Positions 31,413 through 40,249 of a stretch of 64,000 nucleotides of DNA are shown piece after piece. Position 1 is the first letter of the stretch, and each line of letters starts with the position of its first letter. The notes under the pieces are model-generated. The model was not told where the DNA came from, did no database searches, and saw nothing but the letters and a program-made list of their open reading frames with translations. The stretch is taken from the NCBI RefSeq assembly GCF_024703895.1, contig NZ_CP087968.1:3410001-3474000 (forward strand), given 5' to 3'. Source of the DNA: Nocardioides sp. B-3 (GTDB lineage: Bacteria > Actinomycetota > Actinomycetes > Propionibacteriales > Nocardioidaceae). The position numbers and the translations under genes were made by a program.

Positions 31413-31776
31413 ATGGTGTCTTGGGAGGTGATCCTGCTGAGCGAGGTCGAGGAGTGGTTCCTCGGGTTGGCCCAGCAGGACGACGATCAGATCAACGCCG
31501 TGACCGCGGCCATCGACATGCTCGCCGCCAACGGACCGACCTCTGGGCCGGCCGCTCGTCGATCGCATCAAGGGATCGGCGAGACACAACATGAAAGAAC
31601 TTCGGCCATCGAGGACGACCATCCGCATCCTGTTCATCTTCGACCCGGCACGAAGCGCAGTCCTCCTCGTAGCTGGCGACAAGGCCGGTAACTGGAAAGG
31701 CTGGTACGACAAGAACATTCCGGTCGCCGAGCACAGGTACAACACTCGGCTGGCCGAACAGCACGGAGGTGAATGA
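31413..31776 (+). CDS. HigB/RelE-type toxin (frameshifted)
   Basis: A type II toxin of the Gp49-like/HigB family, expected to cut mRNA on the ribosome. It begins MVSWEVILLSEVEEWFLGLA, then DQINAVTAAIDMLAANGPT. After a slip near 31545 it continues with IKGSARHNMKELRPSRTTIR and ILFIFDPARSAVLLVAGDKA, followed by NWKGWYDKNIPVAE. These are the conserved strand and helix blocks of the family. The antitoxin gene starts two bases after its stop, giving the usual higBA order. Confidence 0.88.
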
Positions 31777-31777
31777 C

Positions 31778-32098
31778 ATGGCTCGAAACTGGAAGGACGT
31801 GCGTGAGGAAGCCGCAGCGGCCGGCCTCATCGACGAGACCCGTGTCGAGGACGCCCGCGAACAGATGACCGGTGAGGTCCGCGCCTACCGTCTCGCCGAG
31901 ATCCGCAAGAACCAGCACGTCTCGCAAAGGACCCTCGCCGCTGGCATGAAGGTCTCGCAAGCACGCGTGTCCACCATCGAACGCGGAGAGATCAGCCGCA
32001 CCGAGCTCGGCACCCTCCGGGCGTACGTCGAGGGCCTCGGTGGCCACCTCAAGATCGTCGCCGACTTCGGCGACGAGACACTCGTCGTCCGCGACTGA
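31778..32098 (+). CDS. HigA-type Xre-family antitoxin
   Basis: A 106-residue DNA-binding antitoxin. After a helical N-terminus comes the Xre helix-turn-helix, LAEIRKNQHVSQRTLAAGMK with VSQARVSTIERGEI, then LRAYVEGLGGHLKIVADFGD, typical of HigA proteins paired with Gp49-like toxins. GGAGG lies 9 bases before the ATG at 31778, which I prefer to the GTG at 31769. It should bind the toxin and repress the operon. The frame is intact. Confidence 0.9.
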   Translation: MARNWKDVREEAAAAGLIDETRVEDAREQMTGEVRAYRLAEIRKNQHVSQRTLAAGMKVSQARVSTIERGEISRTELGTLRAYVEGLGGHLKIVADFGDETLVVRD

Positions 32099-32171
32099 GG
32101 CGAACCCGCCTAGCTGCGAACCACGCAACAGATCCGGACGCTCGTCACCCATGCAGCGGTAGCCTCCCACC

Positions 32172-32911
32172 ATGGGGAAAGAGCCGACCGCGGGACCTCT
32201 CGACGACATGGCGGCAGCCGACTGGTTGGTGTCGGCGATCCCCGACTTTCGAGGCCGGGTCATCGACGTGGCAACGGACACGTTCTCCGCGTACGTCCGG
32301 ATTTTCCATCGCCCCGACCCGGGGCCTCCCCAGCAGCGACTATCCAGCCACCTGGGGCCGCGATCGCCGAAGAGCGCGGCACCGTGTTCCATCCCGCCGC
32401 GCAGTTCACTGACTTGGCGCGGGAGGCCCACCAACCGGAGGCAGAACGGATCCCGGGACCGCTTTTGGGGACACTCGATCGAATCACCCTTCCGTTCCTG
32501 CTCAGTCACCCGGCGGCGAACACTGCCACTCCCAAGCTGTGCTGGTCCGCCTTGTGGGTCGGCTTCGGGAGCGCTCCTGACCGATGGCGCGCCAAGCCCG
32601 GATTTAGGCTGCCCGGGCGCGAGTACTGGCTCTTCTCGAGTGCCGTGGCGGACGTAGCCGAACTGTCATCCGAGTTCCAGACGGGCCTCGTGCACTCACC
32701 CACGATCTGGTGGCCGCACGACGGGTCTTGGCTGGTCAACTCGGAAATCGACTACGACTCGACGATTGTTGGCGGCACTCCTTCGCTGATCGAGGCGCTC
32801 GTTGCTGACCCAGAAATCGAGGCGTTGCAGGTGGACCGAGACGTGTCGCTGTACGCGAACGGCGACACGATCAACGGCTCGTATCCCAGCGGCTGGCCAC
32901 AGCGCGACTGA
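32172..32911 (+). CDS. Conserved hypothetical protein (frameshifted)
   Basis: About 245 residues once a slip near 32340 is corrected. MGKEPTAGPLDDMAAADWLV opens it, and FSAYVRIFHRP, WSALWVGFGS and LPGREYWLFSSAVADVAELS follow. WWPHDGSWLVNSEIDYDSTI and the ending DPEIEALQVDRDVSLYANGD are further blocks. The mix of aromatic residues and acidic turns suggests a compact cytosolic domain. I recognise it only as a type of conserved actinobacterial hypothetical protein without assigned function. Confidence 0.6.
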
Positions 32912-32995
32912 GGCTTTGCTCGCGCTCGCGACGGATGCGCGATATCAGAATCTCGGCATGTCCGTGCACGGTCAGCGGCGGATCAGCGCATCAGC

Positions 32996-33454
32996 TCACG
33001 CGCCCGTAAGACCGAGTGAGAAGTGGAGAAACTCGTCGTCGAGTTCGTATCCTTCAGACTCATAAAGCGCCTGCGCAGTCGCATTGTCTGGCGCGGTCTC
33101 GAGCGCGATATAGACGGCATCCGCATCGCGAGCGGCGTCGGCAGCCGCCCGAACCAGCGCACGCCCAGCCCCTGATCCTCGACCCTCTTGAGAAACAAAC
33201 AAGTCGTTTAGCACCCACGCTGGCGCGAGCGCAAGGGACGACCGGGTTGGGTAGCACTGTGTGAACCCGACCAGCCGTCCGCCAATGTTGGCCGTGAGGA
33301 TCACGCTGTCCCCATTGGCGACTCGGTCACGAAGGAAGCGCTCGACACTGCTTGCATCTTGCCGGCGCCCGTAGAACTCCGGGTAGCCCATAAAGAGCTG
33401 GACGAGTTCACTGAGATCCTCCGGGGTGGCGCCTGCGACGGTCACATCATCCAT
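32996..33454 (-). CDS. GNAT-family N-acetyltransferase
   Basis: An intact 152-residue acetyltransferase. MDDVTVAGATPEDLSELVQL is the first strand and helix, and GRLVGFTQCYPTRSSLALAP with AWVLNDLFVSQEGRGSGAGR carries the acetyl-CoA pyrophosphate loop (Q/RxxGxG/A). AVYIALETAPDNATAQALYE and SEGYELDDEFLHFSLGL close the fold. The ATG at 33454 places the first strand normally. The substrate is unknown. It lies between two parts of the mobile region. Confidence 0.88.
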   Translation of the reverse strand: MDDVTVAGATPEDLSELVQLFMGYPEFYGRRQDASSVERFLRDRVANGDSVILTANIGGRLVGFTQCYPTRSSLALAPAWVLNDLFVSQEGRGSGAGRALVRAAADAARDADAVYIALETAPDNATAQALYESEGYELDDEFLHFSLGLTGA

Positions 33455-33542
33455 GCCGCGAGCGTAGTCACTACCTCTGGCTCCGCTGATGAATCGTCGG
33501 CAGAGCGCGCGGATCGCGGCCGATCCGGATGTTGGCGCCGTC

Positions 33543-33656
33543 CTACGCGCGGGCGTGCGTAACCGTGCGCGACATGGCTTCCCTTCGCGTTGAGAGGGCA
33601 GTCCACCCGACGAGGGCAAGCAGGCCGCCCACGCCCATGATCGTGAATACGAGCAC
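33543..33656 (-). CDS. Possible small membrane peptide
   Basis: A 37-codon frame starting at GTG with one clear transmembrane helix (FTIMGVGGLLALVGWTAL), then a positively charged tail (STRREAMSRTVTHARA). No family is recognised. A second short membrane-like frame lies just upstream at 33699-33893. Coding status is uncertain. Confidence 0.25.
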   Translation of the reverse strand: MLVFTIMGVGGLLALVGWTALSTRREAMSRTVTHARA

Positions 33657-33698
33657 TCGGGACTCATGAACGACGGGCCCGCAGGCTGTCTCACGCTT

Positions 33699-33893
33699 CT
33701 AATCGTCGGTGGCCACCGAGCCCGGCTGCGCTTCATAGTCGGTTCCGGACATCAGCCGGGATGTGGGGATCGCGAGGCCGCGGTGCTGGGTCTGGCCCAT
33801 GACCACAGTGGACAGCGCGTTCTCCGTGCCGATGCCAAAGGTCGCGAGGAGCACAAGCAACCCACCCGTCAGCGCAGCCTTGGCCCAGGTCAT
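33699..33893 (-). CDS. Possible small membrane or exported peptide
   Basis: A 64-residue frame with a hydrophobic N-terminal helix, MTWAKAALTGGLLVLLATFG, which could be an uncleaved anchor or signal peptide, followed by a polar tail. No homologue comes to mind. It may pair with the next small membrane frame. Confidence 0.3.
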   Translation of the reverse strand: MTWAKAALTGGLLVLLATFGIGTENALSTVVMGQTQHRGLAIPTSRLMSGTDYEAQPGSVATDD

Positions 33894-34284
33894 TCACCGA
33901 GTATGGTCCCGCGCACCCGGTTGCGCGAGGCACACGCTCATGTGGGTGCGGATATCTGACTATGTCATCCGACCCGGAACGGATGGCCTCCGGCGGGTGC
34001 AGCACTCGGATTTGCTGGACATGGCTCTAGAGGATCAAGGGCGCCGGCTCCGCCAGCGCCGCCGCGGGCCCCGCGCTCCGGGCATGCGGCCCGGTGGCCG
34101 GTCCCTTCGCGCACCCCGCGGCCCCTGAAGAAACCGGTGCCTCGAGGCAGCTGTTTCGCCTGCTCCAGCCGGGTCTCATACCGCCCGCTGAAAAGTCCGC
34201 TGGTTACACACTGGGTACACCAGAGGACGAAAAACGACCCCTGACCGCGGAAGCCGCTGGAAGGCGTTTTCAGGGTCAGCAGCA
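33894..34284. other. Intergenic stretch before the IS110 element
   Basis: About 390 bases without a convincing gene. It contains a perfect 12-bp palindrome TGCCTCGAGGCA near 34139. It also has a segment near 34220-34265 (GACGAAAAACGACCCCTGAC, then GCGGAAGCCGCTGG and TTTTCAGGGTC). That segment resembles the sequence at 35947-35980 next to the left attachment repeat. It may mark a former element end. Confidence 0.4.
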
Positions 34285-34552
34285 CGGCGCCGTCTTCGAG
34301 GCTCACCATGGTGAGCGAAGATTCGGCGCCGTTTGCTGTTGCTGGTCGCGTTGGTGGCGGCACAGACTGACGTTGTTCGTCGTGGTCGACCCCGTTGCCT
34401 CTGTGGTGCCTGTGAGCCTGAAGGTCAGCATGCGGGCGGAGGGCTTCCACGGGAACCGTGGATTGGTGCCGTAGAGCCCGTGCGTCAGACTTTCGTTTCT
34501 CCCTGCCCTCCCCACGACGGACGCCGTGAGTCCGTGCGAGAAGGAGACCGAG
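34285..34552 (+). ncRNA. Structured leader of the IS110 element, candidate bridge RNA
   Basis: The non-coding region before the transposase begins with a long hairpin at 34285-34331: CGGCGCC pairs with the distal GGCGCCG, TCTTCG with CGAAGA, and GCTCACC with GGTGAGC around a 2-base loop. About 220 further bases contain several GC-rich stem segments. In IS110-group elements the left non-coding end encodes a bridge RNA that starts with a stem-loop and carries target- and donor-binding loops. Position and structure fit; loop complementarity to the flanks was not established. Confidence 0.45.
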
Positions 34553-35794
34553 ATGGAAGTCGTGCACCCGCGGTGTGCGGGGATGGACGTGTCGAAGAAG
34601 GACGCCAAGGTATGTGTCCGAGTCGCCGGAGCCGGGCGGCGCAAGACGGTCGAGACCGTCACGACACCGGGGGTCGGTGACCGGTCAGATCCCGGCGCTG
34701 CGTGAGCATCTGGTCGCCGAGCACGTCACGTGTGTGGTGATGGAGGCGACCGGGGACTACTGGAAGCCGTTCTACTATCTCCTCGAAGACCTGCCCGGCG
34801 TCGAGGTGATGCTGGTCAATGCGCGCCATGTCAAGACCGTGCCCGGTCGCAAGAGCGATGTCGCTGACGCGACTGCTCGGCTCGCGCAACTCGCGCGCAC
34901 GGCCCGGTGAGGGCCTCGTTCGTGCCGCCCGAGCCGATCCGGCAACTGCGGGACCTGACCCGAACGCGGACCGCGATCACCGGGGAGCGAGCTCGTGAGG
35001 CCCAGCGACTGGAGAAGCTGCTGGAGGACTCCGGGATCAAGTTGTCGGCTGTCGCATCCGACATCCTCGGTGTGTCCGGCCGGGCGATGCTTGATGCGCT
35101 GATCGCCGGTGACCACGACCCCGCGGCGCTTGCCGATCTGGCCAAGCGCCGGCTGCGGAACAAGATCCCCGAGCTGACCGAGGCGTTGAACGGGCGGTTC
35201 AACGAGCATCACGCGTTCTTGGTCCAGGTCCATCTGGACCTGATCGACCGGCACACCGACGCGATCGACAAGCTGACCTCCCGGATCGAGGTGATGATGG
35301 AGCCCTTTCAGGGATTCCACGACCTGATCTGCACCATCCCCGGCATTAGCACCCGTACCGCCGACGTCGTCGTGGCCGAGACCGGTGCGGATATGTCGTG
35401 GTTCCCGTCCGCCAAGCACCTCGCGTCCCGGGCCGGGACGACGCCCGGCAACAACGAGTCCGCCGGGAAGGTGAAGTCCAGCAAGTCGCGGCCCGGCAAT
35501 CCCTACCTGCAAGGAGCGCTCGGTGCGGCAGCGATGGCATGCGCGCAGAACCCGCGCACCTACTACGGCGCCCGCTACCGACGCATCGCGAGCCGGCGGG
35601 GACCCAAGAAGGCCAACGTCGCGATCCAGCACTCCATGCTCATCGCGATCTGGCACATGGGCACCACCGGAACCCTCTACGACGACCTAGGTGGCGACTA
35701 CTTCACCCGACTCAACCCCGGCCGAACCAAGAAGCGTGCCATCCACCAACTCGAGGCGATGGGCTATCGCGTGACCCTCGACAACGTGTCCTGA
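34553..35794 (+). mobile_element. IS110-family transposase gene and element body
   Basis: A DEDD recombinase of about 410 residues. The N-terminal RuvC-like part has GMDVSKKDAKVCVRVAG, VMEATGDYWKPFYYLLEDLP and ARHVKTVPGRKSDVADA, giving the D-E-D-D pattern. The C-terminal Tnp20 part has FHDLICTIPGISTRTADVVV, FPSAKHLASRAGTTPGNNES and RPGNPYLQGALGAAAMACA with its catalytic-serine region. Slips near 34675 and 34905 split it. GAAGGAGA precedes the ATG. IS110 elements lack terminal inverted repeats, so the ends are not resolved; the leader RNA region probably belongs to the same element. Confidence 0.9.
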
Positions 35795-35797
35795 AAG

Positions 35798-35845
35798 CCC
35801 TGACGCGAAGACCCAACCTGCTCGGGGTGAATCTTCGCGTCAGGG
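35798..35845. terminator. Hairpin after the IS110 transposase
   Basis: CCCTGACGCGAAGA (35798-35811) and TCTTCGCGTCAGGG (35832-35845) form a perfect 14-bp inverted repeat with a 20-base loop, starting four bases after the transposase stop. It could be a terminator or part of the element's right end. Confidence 0.6.
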
Positions 35846-35889
35846 GCCATTTCAGGCACCTAACGGCAACGGTCGAAAACCGTTGAATC

Positions 35890-35914
35890 AGATGTCGTAA
35901 TAGAGCTCGAAGTC
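35890..35914. repeat. attL: Left attachment repeat (copy of the glnA 3' end)
   Basis: These 25 bases match 51140-51164 with two mismatches in the same orientation. Read on the minus strand they encode the last residues of glutamine synthetase, FELYYDI, and a stop. No glnA sequence precedes them, so this is a displaced gene end. This is the pattern left by integration of an element into the 3' end of glnA. The attL/attR naming is mine. Confidence 0.75.
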
Positions 35915-36025
35915 CCCGGAGCCGTGTTGACGGGTGTCGGAGATCGACGAAAAACATGCTCTGAACTGCGGAAACGCTGATTTCGGCCGTCGGCCAAAGT
36001 TGGCTGATTTTGGCCCCTAGCGATT

Positions 36026-36050
36026 CTCCTGCGGAATCCCTGCGGAATTT
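36026..36050. repeat. 25-bp motif, candidate left integrase arm site
   Basis: The motif contains CTGCGGAAT twice and is identical over all 25 bases to 51034-51058, in the same orientation. It lies 112 bases inside the left repeat; the other copy lies 82 bases inside the right repeat. Paired direct repeats flanking the core in a would-be circular form fit arm-type binding sites of a tyrosine integrase. Confidence 0.6.
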
Positions 36051-36057
36051 CAGCGCC

Positions 36058-36255
36058 TCAGTGGAGGGCCGTCTTGTGATTGCCGATGTCCGCGACGTAG
36101 GCAAAACAGGTGGGGCAGACTTCGGCGTCGGCCGGCACTGTGGCGGCCTTGGTCGGGGCGGACCCGGTGCTGACCGCGCCCAAGAGGGCGTCGCGGTAGC
36201 GGAGGTGTCGCTTGTGTTCAGGGAACGTCCTGTTCGGGGGCAGGCTTGCCGGCAT
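36058..36255 (-). CDS. Small hypothetical protein with a CPTC motif
   Basis: A 65-residue frame, overlapping the upstream small gene by 38 bases. It has basic residues early (NRTFPEHKRHLRYRD) and a CPTCFAYVADIGNHKTALH end whose Cys-x-x-Cys and histidines could bind zinc. It ends just inside the left arm site of the mobile element. No family recognised. Confidence 0.4.
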   Translation of the reverse strand: MPASLPPNRTFPEHKRHLRYRDALLGAVSTGSAPTKAATVPADAEVCPTCFAYVADIGNHKTALH

Positions 36256-36502
36256 CCCGAAGCATTCGAGCGCAGCGATTGAAGTTGGCCGGGTTGTAGT
36301 CAGCGCTCTTCGGATTCGAGGAGAACACGAGTCGCAGGCCCGGCTTCTCGCCGAGGTCGTCGGTCATACGGCCGTCTGCAACAACGAAGTGGATGCGCTC
36401 CGGCTCGGTCGTCGCCCACCACACGTTGATAGATGACAAAGACCCACTGCCGAGGTTGTCGGCGAGCAGGTCCGGGTAGGTGTTGCTGGGGGAAGTCGAC
36501 AT
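36218..36502 (-). CDS. Small hypothetical protein
   Basis: A 94-residue frame beginning MSTSPSNTYPDLLADNLGSG, with VWWATTEPERIHFVVADGRM in the middle. The start has purine-rich GGAGAGAAACGGAG upstream, supporting translation. Slightly acidic, no membrane segment, no recognised domain. It is followed by the CPTC protein and preceded, in the same direction, by the GIY-YIG nuclease gene, so it may be the third gene read from the 37.6-kb operator. Confidence 0.5.
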   Translation of the reverse strand: MSTSPSNTYPDLLADNLGSGSLSSINVWWATTEPERIHFVVADGRMTDDLGEKPGLRLVFSSNPKSADYNPANFNRCARMLRDAGKPAPEQDVP

Positions 36503-36612
36503 GACTTTCTCCGTTTCTCTCCCAAGGGAGTGTTCATTTCGCCCGACGTGGGCTTGCGCGACGTGCGCAGGCTCAGACTATCGGTAGTTGTCCAAGCGTG
36601 GGAGCGGAATGG

Positions 36613-37604
36613 CTACGTCTGCTCGCTTTGGATAAGCGCGTCATACGTGCCGGTTGGGAAGGGCACCTCGAAGTAGCGCTTCTCGCGACGGCGATCCAGA
36701 AGTTGCGCGAGAGTTGCTCGCCGTGAACGTCGATGATGCGCGGGTGCTTGGACCTGATCGCCTCGACCACAACGAGATGGAATCGCGTCGGTTCGGATAG
36801 GGCAGCATCGACTCGGCGCGTCTCCAGCCACAGGTCGGCGCCACGTGCTGACCCTCCGAACGCCTTTACCTCGATGAGCCAGTCTCCTTCGATGTCGGCG
36901 AGCGCGCCCTTACCCCGGGTGTCGATGGCGGAGCGGCCAGCTGCGTGTTCGCGTTCCAGGACAAGTTGGATCGTCAAGTCCTCGACCTGCCGGTTTGTCA
37001 TCGGGACGTCGATCATGCCGAGCCCTCGTAAACGGAGCCGCCCAGGGCGTGCTCGGACGTACATCTCCAACTGCGGGATCAGCTCCGCGCTGGCAGATGG
37101 CACGTAGACGTTCGCCCTGTCGAGGTGCGTGAGCATCCATTCACGGATCGTTGACGAGTCCATGTCATCGATTCCGAGCCACGACCACAGTGCCGGGTAG
37201 CCCGGGATTGAGTTCGCGAGGTTCGATCGGCTCGAGGCTGGTGAGTAATGCTGACTCTGGAATCGGGCATTCGAGTTGGGACCGACGCGACCCACCTTCA
37301 GGACGCGTCCGCGGCCCGCCTCGCTTGTGACGTCGTCAGCCAGTGCGAAGACATAGATCGCCCCGTGACCGGGGCGCAAGGCCTTGGGTTTGTGAGGGGC
37401 CGCCAGATACTCGACGTCGAACTTCGCGGGCCACCCGGGAAGCCCGAGTTGGTTCGCGATCGTGGAGAAGTCGCTGATGATCCCGTCGAGTTCGATGCCC
37501 ACAGGGGGACAGTAGTAGCGAGAGGCGACAGGTTCGGGGTCACGTCGGTCAGGGCCTTCGTCGGCGTTGACAGATAGGTTCGTATATATGAGACTATCTG
37601 TCAT
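36613..37604 (-). CDS. GIY-YIG plus DUF3883-like nuclease (frameshifted)
   Basis: A protein of about 330 residues with two nuclease-like domains. Residues 75-130: GAIYVFALADDV, then RVLKVGRVGPNSNARFQSQH, resembling the GIY...YIG strands and arginine of GIY-YIG/T5orf172 nucleases. Residues 210-280: VEDLTIQLVLEREHAAGRSA, DIEGDWLIEVKAFGGSARGA and DLWLETRRVD, a DUF3883-like PD-(D/E)xK fold with the D...EVK catalytic set. A slip near 36700 precedes the true end, EKRYFEVPFPTGTYDALIQS. The gene starts inside a perfect operator palindrome shared with a divergent AbiE-like pair. Probable defence or restriction function; the target is unknown. Confidence 0.65.
37568..37603. promoter_or_regulatory. Operator palindrome between divergent cargo genes
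   Basis: TGACAGATAG (37568-37577) and CTATCTGTCA (37594-37603) are perfect 10-bp inverted repeats separated by 16 bases that include the A/T-rich CGTATATATG. Both divergent genes start at or next to it: the nuclease at 37604 and the helix-turn-helix gene at 37603. It is therefore well placed to be bound by the helix-turn-helix protein and to repress both directions. Confidence 0.75.
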
Positions 37605-38266
37605 GGGTTTGCTTGCTGTCTCCGAGGCTGCCGAGCGCCTTGGCGTCTCCTCACGTCAGGTGCAGCACCTAGTCGCGCGTGGAGAGCTGCGGCAAGTGGC
37701 GCGGGGCGTGCTCGACGAAACGTCGGTCGCTCGACTATTGGCCGTTCGGGGCGGATCGCACAAGCGCGCGTGGTCTGAGGCAACAGCCCGGGGTGCGGTT
37801 GCGCTGCTGTCTGGCGCTGATGCTGAATGGATGGGAGACACCCAGCGTTCGCGACTCAGAGGCCGGCTTCGCCAGCTCGATGCAGCCGAGCTGGTCGAGC
37901 GGGGCTCGAGAGCGCGCGGAGGTCACTCGCTATCGGGCCCACTCACGCGCCGGGCAGTACCTCTTGGGCGAGCTCGTCTACGCGGCCGATGTGGCCGGCC
38001 GGCTCGGACTGACGGAGACGAACAACATTGACGGCTACATCTCTGTCGGAGACGTCGACGGGCTCGCGTCTAGGCACGGCCTGATTCGCGACGACGAAGG
38101 AAGGGTGACGCTCCGAGCGACGACCATGGGTCTTGACGTCGTACGTGACTTGGCGAAGCGAAGTGTCGTGCTGGCCGCGATCGACCTCGCCGAGTCGTTG
38201 GAGGTCCGTGAGCGACGGGCAGGCGTGGACGCGCTCGACCGTGCGTTGGAGGAATTTCGTGGTTGA
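37603..38266 (+). CDS. Helix-turn-helix regulator, AbiEi antitoxin-like (frameshifted)
   Basis: About 221 residues. The N-terminus GLLAVSEAAERLGVSSRQVQ with HLVARGELRQVARGVLDETS is a MerR/excisionase-type winged helix. After a slip near 37905 the second part, RAGQYLLGELVYAADVAGRL, SVGDVDGLASRHGLIRDDEG and VRDLAKRSVVLAAIDLAESL, looks like the effector half of AbiEi-type antitoxins. It overlaps the start of the following nucleotidyltransferase gene by 8 bases. The ATG at 37603 is chosen because it lies directly at the palindrome; ATGs at 37567 and 37588 are also in frame. Likely repressor and antitoxin. Confidence 0.7.
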
Positions 38267-39032
38267 CCGCACCACCATCGACGTACCCAGCCCGCCGGGA
38301 GGCTGGGGTGCGCCCCGGCCAAATGTTGCCGAGATCGAGGCTGTGCTCTCTCACGAGAAGTGGACTCTCGTTGGCGGGTTGATGACCCAGCTGCACGGCA
38401 TCCATCGGGGGATTGAATCTTTGCGCCCGACCAACGACGTCGACATCGTCCTCCACGTCGAGACGACCCGCGGTGTTGCCGCCGAGGCCGCCAAGGCGCT
38501 GGAGTCGCTCGGGTATGAGTTCAAGCCATCGATCGATGACCGGACCGACACGGCGCACCGGTTCAGGCGCGGCGACTCCACCGTGGATCTCGTCACCACT
38601 GCACCCGGCGTCGTCGACGTCCTGATCGCCGACCATGCATCTCCGCGGGTAGTCGAGAAGTTGCGCGGTCGAACCATGGTCGCGATCGAAGGCGGCACCC
38701 AAGCTCTGCGTCGCACCATCAACGCGCGGCTGGCCATTGAGCCCGGTCGCACGACCACGGTGAGCGTCCCGTCACCGTTTGGTGCAGTCATCCTCAAGGC
38801 CGCGGCCTACCAGACCGACTCGAGAGACAAGGAACGCCATCTCCGGGACGGCGCGCTTCTTCTTGCGGTGATTGAGGATCCGTACGCCGCACGTGAGCTG
38901 CTCGCGGGTTCGGACAGGGCGCGACTCCGGGCGCTGGTTCGGGCGCTCCCCGATGATGCTCGCGAGTGGCGCACCCTTCCAGAGCAGTGGCGGACCAACG
39001 GGCAGACGGCGCTCCGCATCCTCATGTCCTGA
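38259..39032 (+). CDS. Nucleotidyltransferase, AbiEii toxin-like
   Basis: An intact protein of about 257 residues. WTLVGGLMTQLHGIHRGIES, then RPTNDVDIVLHVE, is the GG-x(8-14)-DxD active site of the nucleotidyltransferase superfamily, with a third acidic residue in STVDLVT. Helical regions with AVILKAAAYQTDSRDKERHL and a C-terminal ALRILMS complete a typical AbiEii/MenT-like protein. GGAGG lies 7 bases before the GTG. With the upstream regulator it forms a probable type IV toxin-antitoxin or abortive-infection pair; such toxins can modify tRNA 3' ends, which is family knowledge and not shown here. Confidence 0.8.
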   Translation: MVDRTTIDVPSPPGGWGAPRPNVAEIEAVLSHEKWTLVGGLMTQLHGIHRGIESLRPTNDVDIVLHVETTRGVAAEAAKALESLGYEFKPSIDDRTDTAHRFRRGDSTVDLVTTAPGVVDVLIADHASPRVVEKLRGRTMVAIEGGTQALRRTINARLAIEPGRTTTVSVPSPFGAVILKAAAYQTDSRDKERHLRDGALLLAVIEDPYAARELLAGSDRARLRALVRALPDDAREWRTLPEQWRTNGQTALRILMS

Positions 39033-39253
39033 GGATGGCGACGTGCGCAAAGGTTCATTAGCAAGGCGACACGCCGTACTGGTTCCAATAATCTGGAGCG
39101 CGTCGGTCGTAGCCTGCTGGTGATGCCCGGCGTTGGTGACGCTCGGTGCGCACATGACCGCCGGAGACGGCTGGCCCTTCACAACGAAGCACTTGGAGCG
39201 TCGGCTCCCGATGCCCGCTCCTCCCCATTTCCGAGGCTCGGCTGGAGCATCAC

Positions 39254-40246
39254 ATGAGCATTGCGAAGATCCTCGGCGTCGACGACGTCGACAACCCCCA
39301 GATGACCGCGGCGCGGACGCATGGCCCGCGTGGATCAGTGACGATCCTGACCTCGGTGTCGTCGACGACCTCTTCGACCTACCCAAGTGGCTCAGCGCCG
39401 CGACACCGGTCGACCGCGATGGTCCGATACGCGCGCTTGCAGTGCTCGCGATGACCGACGAGAACGCCGCGGTCGCGTTGGCGTGGCTACTTGTACCTGG
39501 CGCAGAAGCGACTCGGTGCCAAGTTGTGCGATGTCGCGCCGGACATCGACGGTCTGGTCGCTGGGCAATTGTGGGTTGAGATCCGAAGTCAGGGCGGCAC
39601 TCCGCCGAGGGCTGTTGGAAGGACGATCCTTCGCAACATCGAGCGGTCCATTCAGGCCGAGTTCGGCAAGGGCGAGGCAGGTCTTCGTGCGGATCGGACC
39701 AATGCGAAGACTCAACCAAGCGACACGGTCGGCGAGCAGGCGATCCCGGTGGTTCCCAAGCGGGACCCCGAGGCCCAACGCGTCCTGCGCGCCGTCGTGG
39801 AGCGGATGCTCGCCGTCGACGACATCACGATCGAGGAGGTTCGCATCCTTGCGTCCGCCGCCGAGCATGCCGAGTGGCTGAAGAAGCCGAAACGTGGTCG
39901 TGCTGGCGTCACCTCACCGGATGCCCCGGAGATCCTCACGTGGCTTGACCAGACGAAGGCGCGCACCATGCGCCGCCATGTCGCCGAGCTGCTCGACCGG
40001 GTGGCCGCGTTCGCTCGCGGGCAGGGTCTGGAGTCCCTCCTCGAGTCGGAGGGTGATGACCTCGCGTTCGCAGAATGGGCCAGAGAGCTCGGCGACTCAC
40101 CAGAAGCCTCGGCCTACCGCCGGTGTCGCGAGTGGATGCTCCGGGCGACCCGAGCACATGCGCTGACGTGGGACCCCGTCACCGAGCGGTGCGCGCTCGA
40201 GCCGTGGATGTGTCCGGACTGCATCAGGGCCGAGAACGCGGCATAG
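39254..40246 (+). CDS. Hypothetical protein of the mobile element (frameshifted)
   Basis: About 330 residues after correcting slips near 39305 and 39490. MSIAKILGVDDVDNPQ opens it, followed by WPAWISDDPDLGVVDDLFDL. The middle, LYLAQKRLGAKLCDVAPDID with LVAGQLWVEIRSQGGTPPRA, then VGRTILRNIERSIQAEFGKG, resembles helical actinobacterial proteins distantly like sigma factors. The C-terminal part has TWLDQTKARTMRRHVAELLD and a final CPDC pair that might bind metal. It converges on the relaxase gene, with three bases between the stops. Function unknown. Confidence 0.55.
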
Positions 40247-40249
40247 GGC

